A stretch of 64,000 nt of DNA from Novosphingobium sp. (GTDB lineage: Bacteria > Pseudomonadota > Alphaproteobacteria > Sphingomonadales > Sphingomonadaceae): positions 62,001-126,000 of the forward strand of contig JACKKX010000004.1 in NCBI GenBank assembly GCA_024236215.1. Reading direction: 5' to 3'. The stretch's first letter is position 1, and the number at the start of each line of letters is the position of its first letter. This document shows, one piece after another, positions 1 to 9,102 of the stretch. The notes below the pieces were generated by a model. The model worked only from the letters and a program-made list of their open reading frames with translations. It was not told the DNA's origin and made no database searches. Made by a program: the position numbers and the translations under genes.

Positions 1-1617
1 CGGCAAGCGGCCGACCGAAGCGCCGTTGAGGGCAACGGCCTCATCGCCGGACCGCGCCGCAGCCTGCGGCCAAGGCGCGGACATGGCGGAGAGGTTGAAC
101 AGGCAGGTCATCCGCTCGCCAGCCGCCTCGCGGCAGAAGGCAAGCACCGCATCGTCGGCGTGGAGCAGCGCAAAGCTTCCCTCGCGCAGCGCCGGGCTGC
201 CTTGGCGCAGACCAAGCAGTCTGCGGGTCAGATTGAGCAGCGAGGCGGGATCGCCATCCTGCCGGTCGATCGCACGGGCAAGATTGTCCGCGCCCAGCGG
301 CAGCCAGGGCTGTACCGCGCTGAAGCCGCCATGCTCGTCCTGCGCTGTCCAGGGCATCGGTGTGCGGGCGCCATCGCGCGACAGGGTCAGCGGCCAGTTG
401 GCGATCGCCTCGGGATCCTGGAGCTGATCATAGGGAATATCGACCTGGGTCAGCCCCAGCTCTTCCCCCTGATAGAGAATGATATTGCCCCGCAGCGCGG
501 CAAACAGCACCGCCTTCATCCGCGCGAAGGCCTCGTGGTCTTCAGGCCGGGACCAGCGCGAAAGCGCGCGGGGAGCATCGTGGTTCTCGAATGCCCAGCT
601 TGGCCAGCCCACGCCTTGCCGATCGGGCCAGTCTGCCTGGGCCGCGGCGACGAGCTGCGGGGTCAGCGCCGCAGCATAGAGAAAATCGAAGCCATAGGCG
701 CTGTTGAGCCGGGTTTCGCCCTGGGTATAGGACTGCATCTGGGCCAGTGCCCCGGTGCCGCCGACCTCGGCCATGGTGAACACCGCCCGATAGCTATCGG
801 TCAGCTCGCGAATCCGCCCAAGGAAGGCCGGAATATCCGCGTGTCCCTGATTGTAGAGCCGTTGCTGGAAATCGAACGGGCGGGTGCGCGGGTTGCCATC
901 CTCGGGCGCGGGCGGATTGTCCCGCAGCTGCGGGTCATGCATCGCGAAATTGAGCGCATCGAGCCTAAAGCCATCGACTCCGCGATCGAGCCAGAACTTC
1001 GCCACTTCAAGCAGCGCATCCTGCACGGCGCCATTGTGCACGTTGAGCTGCGGCTGGCTGGAGAGGAAATTGTGCAGATAGTACTGCCGCCGCCGCGCAT
1101 CCCAGGTCCAGGCCGGGCCGCCGAATACCGACTGCCAGTTGCTGGGCGGCGATCCGTCGGGCTTGGCATCGGCCCAGACGTACCAGTCGGCCTTGGGATT
1201 GGCCCGATCCTGTCGGCTCTCGGTGAACCAGGCGTGCTGATCGGAACTGTGGGCATAGACCTGATCGATCAGCACCTTGAGGCCAAGTTTGTGCGCCCGC
1301 GCGACCAGTGCGTCGAAATCGGCCAGATTGCCGAAGATCGGATCGACATCGCAATAGTCGGCCACGTCATAGCCGAAGTCTTTCATCGGCGAGGTGAAGA
1401 ACGGAGAAAGCCAGATCGCATCGACCCCAAGCGAGGCGATATAGTCCAGGCGTTCGGTTGCCCCGGCCAGATCCCCGATCCCGTCGGCATTGGAATCGCG
1501 GAAGCTGCGCGGATAGACTTGGTAAATCGCCGCTCCGCGCCACCAAGAGCTGGCGGTGCGACCGGCGGTCGCTTCAAGACGTGACATGCGGTTCATGAAA
1601 TCAGGCCGATCATTCAT
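1..1617 (-). CDS. GH13 alpha-glucosidase (C-terminus beyond the window)
   Basis: Glycoside hydrolase family 13 enzyme expected to release glucose from malto-oligosaccharides. 539 codons are visible and the frame is still open at the left edge, so only a few residues are missing compared with the usual 530-560. Three GH13 carboxylates are seen: Asp220 in GFRLDALNF (nucleophile), Glu284 in FTMAEVGG (acid/base) and Asp347 in ENHDAPRA (transition-state stabiliser). The N-terminal segment WWRGAAIYQVYPRSF is typical of the oligo-1,6-glucosidase/alpha-glucosidase branch. No signal peptide is visible, so it is probably cytoplasmic. The ATG at 1617 overlaps the amylase stop as ATGA, which fixes the start and argues for translational coupling. 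It is the last visible gene of the leftward maltose operon. Family is certain; exact linkage specificity is not. Confidence 0.93.
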   Translation of the reverse strand, partial: MNDRPDFMNRMSRLEATAGRTASSWWRGAAIYQVYPRSFRDSNADGIGDLAGATERLDYIASLGVDAIWLSPFFTSPMKDFGYDVADYCDVDPIFGNLADFDALVARAHKLGLKVLIDQVYAHSSDQHAWFTESRQDRANPKADWYVWADAKPDGSPPSNWQSVFGGPAWTWDARRRQYYLHNFLSSQPQLNVHNGAVQDALLEVAKFWLDRGVDGFRLDALNFAMHDPQLRDNPPAPEDGNPRTRPFDFQQRLYNQGHADIPAFLGRIRELTDSYRAVFTMAEVGGTGALAQMQSYTQGETRLNSAYGFDFLYAAALTPQLVAAAQADWPDRQGVGWPSWAFENHDAPRALSRWSRPEDHEAFARMKAVLFAALRGNIILYQGEELGLTQVDIPYDQLQDPEAIANWPLTLSRDGARTPMPWTAQDEHGGFSAVQPWLPLGADNLARAIDRQDGDPASLLNLTRRLLGLRQGSPALREGSFALLHADDAVLAFCREAAGERMTCLFNLSAMSAPWPQAAARSGDEAVALNGASVGRLP

Positions 1618-3452
1618 TCCTTGGCGGCACAAACCGCAAAGCCCAGAGCAGGCAGGGTAATCGTGACAGTGCCCGGCGCGTCGGCCGTTAGAGGGCACTG
1701 GCCCGAGAGAGGTGCGAAGGCAAGACTGCCAGGTTCGATTGCGATCCGGGCGGTAATGGGCCGGTCGGCAGTGTTGAAGGCTGCAACCACCTCGCGCTGG
1801 CTCTCCGGATCGAACCGCGAGACGGCAAACAATCCCGGCTTGTCGGAAAATGCCCGGACCTTGGTCGAGCCGCCGCGCAGTGCCGGGGTTGTGCGGCGCA
1901 CCTCTGCCAGATCCGCGATCAGGCGGTAGAGCGGATGGCCAGGGTCGAAATTCGCCTCGGCGGTCGTCGCATTGGTACCGATCAGCGGCTGATCGTTGTA
2001 TTGCGCAACCTTGCTCGCGAACATGTCCTGACGCGCCTGCTGATCGCCACCGGTGCCGACAAAGCCTTGCTCATCGCCCGAATAGATCACCGGCACCCCG
2101 CGCAGGGTCAGCAGCATGGCATGGCCCAGCATGGTGCGGGCCAAGAGCTCTTCCTGGGAAATCTGCGGATTGGCCTGCTTGACCAGCATCGCCAGACGGC
2201 CGGCATCGTGATTGGATACGAAGGTCGGCAATTGCAACGCGCCCTGCTTTCCGCCCTGATAAAGCGCATCGTCATCGAACAGCCGGGCAAGATCGGTTGT
2301 GCCCGCGCGTCCGCCGACTGCCTCCGCCACGGCAACCGAAAAGCCGAAATCGAGAACCGCCGGCAGCCCCGCGTTGCGCGTCCATGAGGCGAGCAGCGCC
2401 GGATCGTAGTCGCTGACCGCAACCTCGCCGAATATGTGGAAGTTGGAAATTCCGCGTGCTTTCGCCCGATCGAGCATTGCCGGAACGAATGCTCGCCAGA
2501 ACTCGGGGTTCACATGCTTTGCCGTATCGATCCGGAAGCCGTCGATCCCGAACCGGTCGATCCAGCTTCCATAAATCTCGATGAATCCTTCAACGACCCG
2601 CGGATTCTCGGTCGCGAGATCGTCCAGTCCCGAAAAGTCGCCGTAGAGCGCACTTTCGCCGACCCAGTCCGAGTTGCCGCGGTTGTGATAATAGATCGGA
2701 TCGTTGAGCCACGAGGGAACCTTGGCGTTCTCCTCACCCTTGGGCACATAGGGAGTGTAGGCAAACGCGGGATCGGTCATCCTGGCCCAGTTGGCGGGCG
2801 AGGGATCGGCGTCGCCAGCGAAGCCGGGGTTGATCGGCGTTCCTCCCACCCCGCCGCGCCGCGAATAGGGAAAGTCCGCCTTCGAGCGATAGGGATAGCC
2901 GCCTTCGGGAGCCAGTTCGCGATACTGGATCACATCGGCGGTGTGGTTGGCGATGATGTCCATATAGACCTTCATCCCGCGCGCATGAGCCGCCTCGACA
3001 AAGGCGCGAAAACCGGCCTCGGTCCCGAAGTGCGGATCGACTGCGGTGAAATCGGTCACCCAATAGCCGTGGTAACCGGCGCTTTCCTGGCCCGGCGGCC
3101 CCTGCACGGGCTTGTTCTTGAAAATCGGGCCCAGCCAGATCGCGGTGGCGCCCAGCCCCTGGATGTAGTCAAGCCGTGCAGTCAGCCCCTTGAGATCGCC
3201 GCCGTGGTAGAACCCGCGCGCCGACGGATCGAAACCGGTGACCAGGCGATCGCCCTTCAGCCCGCCCCGATCGTTGCCGGGATCGCCATTCTCGAAACGA
3301 TCGGGCAGAACGAAATAGACCACCTCGTCGCCGGGAGCCCGCGCCCGAAAATCTGCGGCCGCGGTAGGTATTGCGGCAGGCGTCCGGGCGCAGGCCGGCA
3401 GGGCCAGCGCCAGCGAAAGTGCCAGGGCAATGGGCATCGGCGGCTTAGGCAT
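1614..3452 (-). CDS. Secreted GH13 alpha-amylase, probable lipoprotein
   Basis: Family 13 alpha-amylase of 612 aa that would cut alpha-glucans outside the cytoplasm. The start at 3452 is preceded by an AGGAG ribosome binding site. It gives a signal peptide ending in the lipobox LPAC (Cys about residue 20), suggesting a membrane-anchored lipoprotein. Catalytic residues are visible: Asp309 in GFRIDTAKH, Glu343 in FGEVA and Asp416 in SNHDAGR. The segment GYHGYWVTDFTAVDPHFG is the first conserved GH13 region neighbourhood. It overlaps the halogenase gene upstream by 8 bases and the alpha-glucosidase downstream by 4, so the three are one operon. A longer in-frame start exists at 3557, but it would bury the signal peptide. 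It could act as neopullulanase or cyclomaltodextrinase; specificity cannot be read from sequence alone. Confidence 0.92.
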   Translation of the reverse strand: MPKPPMPIALALSLALALPACARTPAAIPTAAADFRARAPGDEVVYFVLPDRFENGDPGNDRGGLKGDRLVTGFDPSARGFYHGGDLKGLTARLDYIQGLGATAIWLGPIFKNKPVQGPPGQESAGYHGYWVTDFTAVDPHFGTEAGFRAFVEAAHARGMKVYMDIIANHTADVIQYRELAPEGGYPYRSKADFPYSRRGGVGGTPINPGFAGDADPSPANWARMTDPAFAYTPYVPKGEENAKVPSWLNDPIYYHNRGNSDWVGESALYGDFSGLDDLATENPRVVEGFIEIYGSWIDRFGIDGFRIDTAKHVNPEFWRAFVPAMLDRAKARGISNFHIFGEVAVSDYDPALLASWTRNAGLPAVLDFGFSVAVAEAVGGRAGTTDLARLFDDDALYQGGKQGALQLPTFVSNHDAGRLAMLVKQANPQISQEELLARTMLGHAMLLTLRGVPVIYSGDEQGFVGTGGDQQARQDMFASKVAQYNDQPLIGTNATTAEANFDPGHPLYRLIADLAEVRRTTPALRGGSTKVRAFSDKPGLFAVSRFDPESQREVVAAFNTADRPITARIAIEPGSLAFAPLSGQCPLTADAPGTVTITLPALGFAVCAAKE

Positions 3453-4947
3453 CGGGTGCTCCTGCGGGGCAATACCGGGCAATGAAATCGGCATGGGAAG
3501 GCATCCGCGCCGCATCGCGTGCATAGGCATCCTTGACCGTATCGAGGAAGCCCCCAAGCTGCTCGATCGAGAGCTGATCGGCCAGCGGATGCCAGCCCTG
3601 CGGATCGATTCCCTGACCGATCATCACCTGGACCCAGCCGGGAACATCGAACAGTTCATCGTGTTCGCGCACGATCCGGCCCGAGGCGCGGAACATGGCG
3701 ATGCGTTCGGCGAGCGGCTGGGGCAATTCCATCGTCCGCTTGTGATCCCAGAATGGCTCGCCATTTCGTCCGTTGGCGGCATAGTGCAGGATCACGAAAT
3801 CGCGGATCTTCTCGATCTCGAACAGTGCGAGCCGGTTGAAGCCGTCGCGGTCGGCCGCGGCGACGGGACCATTGGGGAGGAAATCGAGCAGACGGCTGAT
3901 CGCGGTCTGGACAAGATGGATCGCGGTCGATTCAAGCGGTTCGATAAAGCCCGAAGCCAGCCCGATCGCCACGACGTTGCGGTCCCAGAAGCGGGTGCGG
4001 CGGCCCGAACGGAAGCGGATCACCCGCGGCTCGGCCAGCACCTGGCCATCGACCTGATCGAGCAGGAGCCGGGTCGCCTCATCCTCGCTCATCAGGTTTG
4101 AACAGAACACATGGCCGTTGCCGGTGCGATGCTGGAGCGGGATGCGCCAGCGCCAGCCTGCGCGCTGCGCGACCGAGCGGGTATAGGGCACCAGAGGATC
4201 GGTCCGCGCGGTGGGCACCGCAACCGCGCGGTCGCATGCCAGCCACTGACCCCAGTCCTCATAGCCCACGCCCAGCGCCTCGCCGAGCAGCAGGCTGCGA
4301 AAGCCCGAACAGTCAACGAACAGATCGCCTGCCAGCTCGCCCCCGTCGGCCAGCCGCAGCACCGCCACATCGCCGCTTTCGCCGTGGCGCTGCACCTCGA
4401 CGATCCGCCCCTCGCGCCGGACTACCCCGCCCTTTTCGGCATAGCCGCGCAGGTAGCGCGCATAGAGCGTCGCATCGAGATGGTAGGCATAGGGCATCGG
4501 CGGCAGCGGACTGTCGGGCGCGCGTTCGACATGGGCGAAGCGGCCAGCATGGGCGGCCGCCGCGTTGAGCACATAATCGCCCAGCGGCCCCGCCAAACCC
4601 TCGGCGCGGCCGCGCAGCCAGTAGTGCTGGAACGGCAGCAACCCCAGGCCGCGCCCGACCAGTCCGAACGCATGGATATAGGCCTGGTCGAACCCGCCCC
4701 AGCCCTCGAAATTGATCCCGAGCTTGTACGAAGCCTGGGTCGCGGCCATGAATTCGGCCTCGTCGATCCCCAGCGCCTGATTGAAATTGCGAACCATCGG
4801 GATGGTGGCTTCGCCCACGCCGATGGTGCCGATTTCGTCGCTTTCGATCAGGGTGACCTGCCAGCGCGAAAGATCGAGGAACCGCGCCAGCGCGGCGGCG
4901 GACATCCAGCCGGACGTGCCTCCTCCGACGATGACGATCCTGTTCAT
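3445..4947 (-). CDS. Flavin-dependent tryptophan halogenase family protein
   Basis: A 500-aa protein of the PrnA/RebH-like flavin-dependent halogenase family. The FAD-binding motif GGGTSGWM lies at residues 8-15, the conserved Lys (K75, in SYKLGINFEGW) is present, the signature WRWRIP is intact, and FIEPLESTAIH holds the catalytic Glu region. By family knowledge such enzymes use FADH2, O2 and halide to halogenate an aromatic ring, but the natural substrate of the TonB-receptor-associated members is generally unknown. It sits between a TonB receptor and two GH13 enzymes and overlaps the amylase start by 8 bases, so it is co-expressed with sugar-uptake genes. An AAGGAG lies 16 bases before the ATG at 4947. 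In-frame GTG codons at 4962 and 4956 are better spaced and could be the true start, adding two to five residues. Confidence 0.88.
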   Translation of the reverse strand: MNRIVIVGGGTSGWMSAAALARFLDLSRWQVTLIESDEIGTIGVGEATIPMVRNFNQALGIDEAEFMAATQASYKLGINFEGWGGFDQAYIHAFGLVGRGLGLLPFQHYWLRGRAEGLAGPLGDYVLNAAAAHAGRFAHVERAPDSPLPPMPYAYHLDATLYARYLRGYAEKGGVVRREGRIVEVQRHGESGDVAVLRLADGGELAGDLFVDCSGFRSLLLGEALGVGYEDWGQWLACDRAVAVPTARTDPLVPYTRSVAQRAGWRWRIPLQHRTGNGHVFCSNLMSEDEATRLLLDQVDGQVLAEPRVIRFRSGRRTRFWDRNVVAIGLASGFIEPLESTAIHLVQTAISRLLDFLPNGPVAAADRDGFNRLALFEIEKIRDFVILHYAANGRNGEPFWDHKRTMELPQPLAERIAMFRASGRIVREHDELFDVPGWVQVMIGQGIDPQGWHPLADQLSIEQLGGFLDTVKDAYARDAARMPSHADFIARYCPAGAPDA

Positions 4948-5076
4948 GCCTTGCACTGCCACAGGGCTCCTTCCGCCGCCAGCAGACGGCACCGATCCTG
5001 TGCCCTGTCGGGCCCTGCTTGCAAGAGGAGTTGGCGGGATTCCGGAACCAGCCGAAACCCCGCCTCCCTCATGTCC

Positions 5077-7767
5077 TCAGAACTTGTAGGTGAACCCGGC
5101 CATGAAGCGGCGACCGTAGCTCTGATAGTTCATGATCTGCAGAGGAGAACCGTTGGAGATCGAAACCTCGGGCTCGTTGGTCAGGTTCTGACCCTGCAGA
5201 TAGACCGACAGGCCCTTGAGCATGCTGTCTCCGCCGAAATCGTAGCCGATCTGGCCATCGACGATGGTCTCGCCCAGGATCCGCTTGTCGACCAGCTCAC
5301 CGCCGAAGCCGACGAACTTGCCCACGAACGATGAGCGGTAGCGCACCGAGGCGCGGGCGTTGAAGCCCCACTTCTCGAAGTAGACGGTGCCGTTGGCAAC
5401 CCACTTCGAGTAGTCCGGAATGTCTTCCGAAACGCCGCCCAGAGTGGGGGTGATATTGGTCTTGGTATAGCCGACGCCGCCGGTGATGCCGAACCCGTCG
5501 AGGGCAGGGGTGATCACGCTGAGCGGGATCGAGCCGGCAAGTTCGGCGCCGTAGAGCGAACCATTGTTGACGTTGACCGGCTGGGTGATCGTCCCGATCC
5601 AGTTGATCGTCACGTTCGGCGGCAGGGTGATCGGCAAGCCGCTGTAGTCGAACGCTGCCGGTGCGCGGTAGATGAAGCTGTCGAACTTCTTGTAGAACAG
5701 CTGCAGCCCGACATAACCCTTGCCGCCAAAGTACTTTTCGAGGTTCAGGTCAGCGGCCCAGGCGCGATAGGGGCGAACCTTGGGGTTGCCGCCGCTACCC
5801 GAGATGTAGTTGCCGGTGACGTTGTAGGAATAGTCGCGGCTGACCTTGAGGTCTTCAAGACGCGGACGCTGGATCTCGCGGGCCGCCGCGAAGCGGATCA
5901 CGAAATCGCTCGGGAAGCGCAGCGAGAGGTTGAGGCTGGGCAGCACGTCCCAATAGGTCGCGCCTTCGACCCGGTATTCCTGCGTCGAGGGGTAAGTCGC
6001 CAGATTGACCAGCCCGCTCGACTTCTGCTCGGTGTTCTGCGCCAGCACGCCGATGTTGCCCGAAAGATCGGCCGAACCCAGGGTTCCGCGCAGATCGGCC
6101 TGGACATAGAACGAGAGCAGTCGCTCGGTCACCGAATAGGCCTTGGCGGGGATATCCTTGCTGGTGTTGGCGACCTTCACCAAAACTCCGTCGGCCAGCA
6201 GCTTGAACGGATCGTAGCTGACCATGTTGCCCGAACCGATATAGGCGAAGTTGGTCGGCGCAAGGCTGTACTGCGAAGGCAGGACCAGCGAAGTCGCCCC
6301 GTTGGCCAGGTTGAGGTAATATTCCTCGGGGGTCTTGGACTTGGTGCGATCGTTGTAGGACATGCCCACGCTGAGCCGCTGAACAAGGCCCTGCTCGAAC
6401 TCATGCGCGACCTTGGCCTGGAAGCTCTTGATCTCGTCGTCGATCTTGCGATCGTTGTAGTAGCCTTCCTGGTGTCCGGAAGGCGCGCCGCCGCCCCAGC
6501 CGAGCGGGTCGGTCAGCACGATCAGGCTGGCATTCGAATAGTCGAGCACGTGGCTGGTGAAGTGGGTGCCGTGCGAATCGCTGACGAAGGTCAGCGTGTC
6601 GAGCAGCTTGGTGGAGTTGTTGATCGTGCCGGCATTGCTTTCCAGGCTCAGCTCGTTGCGCTTGGTCTTGGAATAGCCGAGGTCGAACATTGCCGACCAG
6701 CCGTCGTCGCCTTCGTACTTGCCGTTGATCCCGCCCGAGAAGATATCCGAATTGCGCTCGTAGCCGTGGTTGTTGACCACCGCGCCGACCCCGGTGAAGG
6801 TTCCGCCGGTGATCAGGTTGCCGGTGGTTCCGGTTGAGGTCAGCGAGGCGCCCGACCAGGCCAGCGGAAACTCGATCCCGCGCTTGATCTGCTTGTCGGT
6901 GAAGTGCGAATAGAACGCATCGGCGGTCAGGGTGAACTGCGGCGTCATTTCCCACTGCAGAGTGCCCTGGAAGGCCGCGCGCTTGACCCGCGAGGAGACG
7001 CCGAAGGGCTTGATCCCGCCGATCACCTTGTTCGAGCCGCTATCGGCATAGCCCCAGGCCTCGAACTCCTCGGACTGATAGGGATCGTCGGTGTAGGCCG
7101 CCGAAAGCGCCACGCCGAATGTATCGTCGGCGAATTTGTCGGCATAGGTGCCGGTCACGCGGAAGCCCTTGTCGCGGCTTTCGGCGTTGACCTTGCCCAT
7201 ATCGGCATAGGTGCCGCGCGCGCCGATCGAAAGGATGCGGCTGCCGATCTCGAGCGGACGCAGGGTCTTGATGTCGACCGTGCCGACCAGGCCCTGGTTG
7301 ACCAGAGAGGCCATCGGCGACTTGTAGACATCGATCCGGCTGACGGTTTCAGAGGGGAACTGGTCGAATTCGACGTTGCGCTGCTCACCGGTCGAGGTCT
7401 GCGGACGACCGTTCATGGTGGTCGACGACAGGTCGGGGCCAAGACCGCGGATCGCAATCGAGTTGGCGCGGCCGGCCAGGCGCTGCGAGGTCAGGCCCGG
7501 CAGACGGGCAAGCGACTCGCCGATCGAGGCATCCGGCAGCTTGCCGATGTCTTCCGCCGAGACCGATTCGACGATCGTATCGGCCTTCTTCTTGGTGTTG
7601 ACCGCGCTTTCGATACTGGCGCGGAAGCCGGTGACGATGATCGTGCCTTCGGCATCTGCATCGTCGGCGGCCTGCGCAAAGGCAGTGCCCGGAAGGGCAA
7701 GGGCGGAAACGGCGATGGCCAGCGCGGATGCGCCGATGCCACCAAAAGTCTTGGTGCGAAGTGCCAC
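5077..7767 (-). CDS. TonB-dependent receptor, maltodextrin type
   Basis: Outer-membrane receptor of 896 aa for active import of a large substrate, here probably maltodextrins, by analogy with MalA of Caulobacter. The start is GTG at 7767, preceded by GGGAGAG. It gives a signal peptide cleaved near AFA-QA (residue 31), followed by a TonB-box-like VTGFRASIESAV. The plug segment contains IRGLGPDLSSTTMNGR, typical of the Xanthomonas/Caulobacter receptor subfamily. The protein ends in a beta-strand with C-terminal Phe (GFTYKF), as outer-membrane barrels do. It lies divergently from lacI, separated by 219 bases that carry a probable operator. 129 bases separate it from the halogenase downstream. 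A much longer open frame continues upstream to 8448 but overlaps lacI and lacks a second signal, so it was not used. Confidence 0.93.
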   Translation of the reverse strand: MALRTKTFGGIGASALAIAVSALALPGTAFAQAADDADAEGTIIVTGFRASIESAVNTKKKADTIVESVSAEDIGKLPDASIGESLARLPGLTSQRLAGRANSIAIRGLGPDLSSTTMNGRPQTSTGEQRNVEFDQFPSETVSRIDVYKSPMASLVNQGLVGTVDIKTLRPLEIGSRILSIGARGTYADMGKVNAESRDKGFRVTGTYADKFADDTFGVALSAAYTDDPYQSEEFEAWGYADSGSNKVIGGIKPFGVSSRVKRAAFQGTLQWEMTPQFTLTADAFYSHFTDKQIKRGIEFPLAWSGASLTSTGTTGNLITGGTFTGVGAVVNNHGYERNSDIFSGGINGKYEGDDGWSAMFDLGYSKTKRNELSLESNAGTINNSTKLLDTLTFVSDSHGTHFTSHVLDYSNASLIVLTDPLGWGGGAPSGHQEGYYNDRKIDDEIKSFQAKVAHEFEQGLVQRLSVGMSYNDRTKSKTPEEYYLNLANGATSLVLPSQYSLAPTNFAYIGSGNMVSYDPFKLLADGVLVKVANTSKDIPAKAYSVTERLLSFYVQADLRGTLGSADLSGNIGVLAQNTEQKSSGLVNLATYPSTQEYRVEGATYWDVLPSLNLSLRFPSDFVIRFAAAREIQRPRLEDLKVSRDYSYNVTGNYISGSGGNPKVRPYRAWAADLNLEKYFGGKGYVGLQLFYKKFDSFIYRAPAAFDYSGLPITLPPNVTINWIGTITQPVNVNNGSLYGAELAGSIPLSVITPALDGFGITGGVGYTKTNITPTLGGVSEDIPDYSKWVANGTVYFEKWGFNARASVRYRSSFVGKFVGFGGELVDKRILGETIVDGQIGYDFGGDSMLKGLSVYLQGQNLTNEPEVSISNGSPLQIMNYQSYGRRFMAGFTYKF

Positions 7768-7902
7768 GGTGTACTCTCCCAAACCCGCCGGACGAACGAG
7801 GGCCCCGGCGCGTCGACCCGATTGCTTGCAGGTCCGGGCGTTGGGCCCGTTCCCCCCTGCATCGGAGCGCTGAATAGTGTGGTGGCATTGCCCGCAGGAA
7901 GA

Positions 7903-7916
7903 AGGCATACGTATAC
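7903..7916 (+). promoter_or_regulatory. Probable LacI-family operator, receptor/lacI intergenic
   Basis: The sequence AGGCATACGTATAC lies between the divergent TonB receptor and lacI and contains the perfect palindrome ATACGTAT (7907-7914). A copy with 13 of 14 identical bases occurs on the other strand just after lacI (9027-9040). Two near-identical partial palindromes flanking a LacI-family gene and preceding two sugar-uptake genes are what an autoregulated local operator pair looks like. The role is inferred. Confidence 0.6.
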
Positions 7917-7928
7917 GCATAATATGCG
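7916..7928. promoter_or_regulatory. 13-bp perfect palindrome next to the operator
   Basis: Two 6-base arms (CGCATA and TATGCG) surround a single A, directly adjoining the operator-like site at 7903-7916. It may be a second half-site cluster for the same LacI-type dimer or for another regulator. It lies 59 bases before the lacI start. Function is inferred from symmetry and position only. Confidence 0.4.
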
Positions 7929-7986
7929 GCAGCGGCAGCTGTGGCCTTCCGGCCACTGTCTGAGCCGGCCGAGAGGGACAGGGTGG

Positions 7987-9021
7987 ATGGGACGCAAGCG
8001 CTCGAACAAGCCGACCAGCTTCGATATCGCCTATATCGCGGGGGTCTCGCAGCCCACGGTCAGCCGTGCGCTGCGCGGCTCGCGGTCGGTCAGTCTGGCT
8101 ACCCGCCAGCGGATCGAGGCAATCGCGCGCGAGCTCAACTACTCGGTCGACAAGAATGCCTCGTCGCTCCGCTCGCAGCGGTCCAACACCATCGCGCTGC
8201 TGTTCTTCGAGGAACCCGGGCCCGAGGAAAGCGCGATCAACCCGTTCTTTCTTGCCATGCTTGGATCGATCACCCGTTCCTGCGCCAGCCGCGGGCTCGA
8301 TCTGCTGATCTCGTTCCAGAAGATGGAGGATGATTGGCATGTGCGCTATCAGGACAGCCACCGCGCCGATGGGCTGATCCTGCTCGGCTATGGCGATTAC
8401 ACGCTTTACGAACGCCGCCTGACCGATCTGGTTGAGCATGGCACCCATTTCGTACGCTGGGGTTCGGTCGGGGCGAACAACATCGGATCGACCGTCGGTT
8501 CAGACAACTTCGGGGCCGGTCAAACGGCTGGCGAGCACCTTCTTGGCCTTGGGCGCAAGCGGATTGCCTTCCTTGGCCAGGCCGATGAACACTACCCCGA
8601 GTTCGCCGATCGCTATCGCGGGCTGTGCGCCGCCCTGGCGCAGGCGGGCATTTCTCCCCAACCCTCCCTACAGTGCGATGCGCTGAATTTCGAGGAAGCA
8701 GGCTCCGAAGCAGTCAGGGCGCTGCTTGAAACAGGGATCGAATTCGATTCGATCTTTGCGGCGAGCGATCTGATCGCGATCGGCGCGCTGCGGGCACTGG
8801 CCGCAGCGGGTCTGCGGGTTCCCGAGGACGTCGCCATTGTCGGGTTCGACAACCAGCCGGCCGCAAGCATGACCAACCCGCCGCTCACCACGCTGATGCA
8901 GGATCTCAAGGCGGGGGGCGAACTGCTGGTCGAAACCCTGCTCGCCCAGATCGAGGATCGGCCGCTCGATAACCGCACCATCCCGGCGCAACTGATCGCG
9001 CGCCGCTCAACCCTGGGTTGA
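7987..9021 (+). CDS. LacI-family transcriptional regulator
   Basis: A 344-aa regulator with an N-terminal helix-turn-helix (IAYIAGVSQPTVSRALRG, residues 14-31), the hinge segment ELNYSVDKNASSLRSQRS, and a periplasmic-binding-protein-like effector domain reaching the end. It includes the late conserved DVAIVGFDN and the final LIARRS typical of the family. The ATG at 7987 follows the purine-rich AGAGGGACAGGGTGG. It is divergent from the maltodextrin receptor and followed by a sugar transporter, so it most likely represses this locus until a sugar effector binds. Two near-identical palindromic sites at 7903-7916 and 9027-9040 are its likely operators. An open frame extends far upstream through the receptor gene, but protein homology begins only at the chosen Met. 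Confidence 0.92.
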   Translation: MGRKRSNKPTSFDIAYIAGVSQPTVSRALRGSRSVSLATRQRIEAIARELNYSVDKNASSLRSQRSNTIALLFFEEPGPEESAINPFFLAMLGSITRSCASRGLDLLISFQKMEDDWHVRYQDSHRADGLILLGYGDYTLYERRLTDLVEHGTHFVRWGSVGANNIGSTVGSDNFGAGQTAGEHLLGLGRKRIAFLGQADEHYPEFADRYRGLCAALAQAGISPQPSLQCDALNFEEAGSEAVRALLETGIEFDSIFAASDLIAIGALRALAAAGLRVPEDVAIVGFDNQPAASMTNPPLTTLMQDLKAGGELLVETLLAQIEDRPLDNRTIPAQLIARRSTLG

Positions 9022-9026
9022 GCTAT

Positions 9027-9040
9027 GTATTCGTATGCCT
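9027..9040 (-). promoter_or_regulatory. Probable LacI-family operator upstream of the transporter
   Basis: Read on the minus strand this is AGGCATACGAATAC, differing at one base of 14 from the site at 7903-7916. It starts six bases after the lacI stop and lies 62 bases before the transporter start. This suggests the MFS gene has its own regulated promoter rather than relying only on read-through from lacI. Confidence 0.58.
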
Positions 9041-9102
9041 GTTGTCGCGGAAGCGCGGGCGTGCCAGCCATGACGCCGGGATAGGGGAAGGATTGCACCG
9101 CA

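Noticed and set aside
160-1584. Long plus-strand frame over the alpha-glucosidase gene
   Set aside because: The minus-strand protein has all GH13 catalytic motifs; the plus-strand translation has none.
6904-7986. N-terminal extension of the lacI frame through the receptor gene
   Set aside because: The helix-turn-helix starts right after the Met at 7987, and the upstream part is antisense to the TonB receptor.
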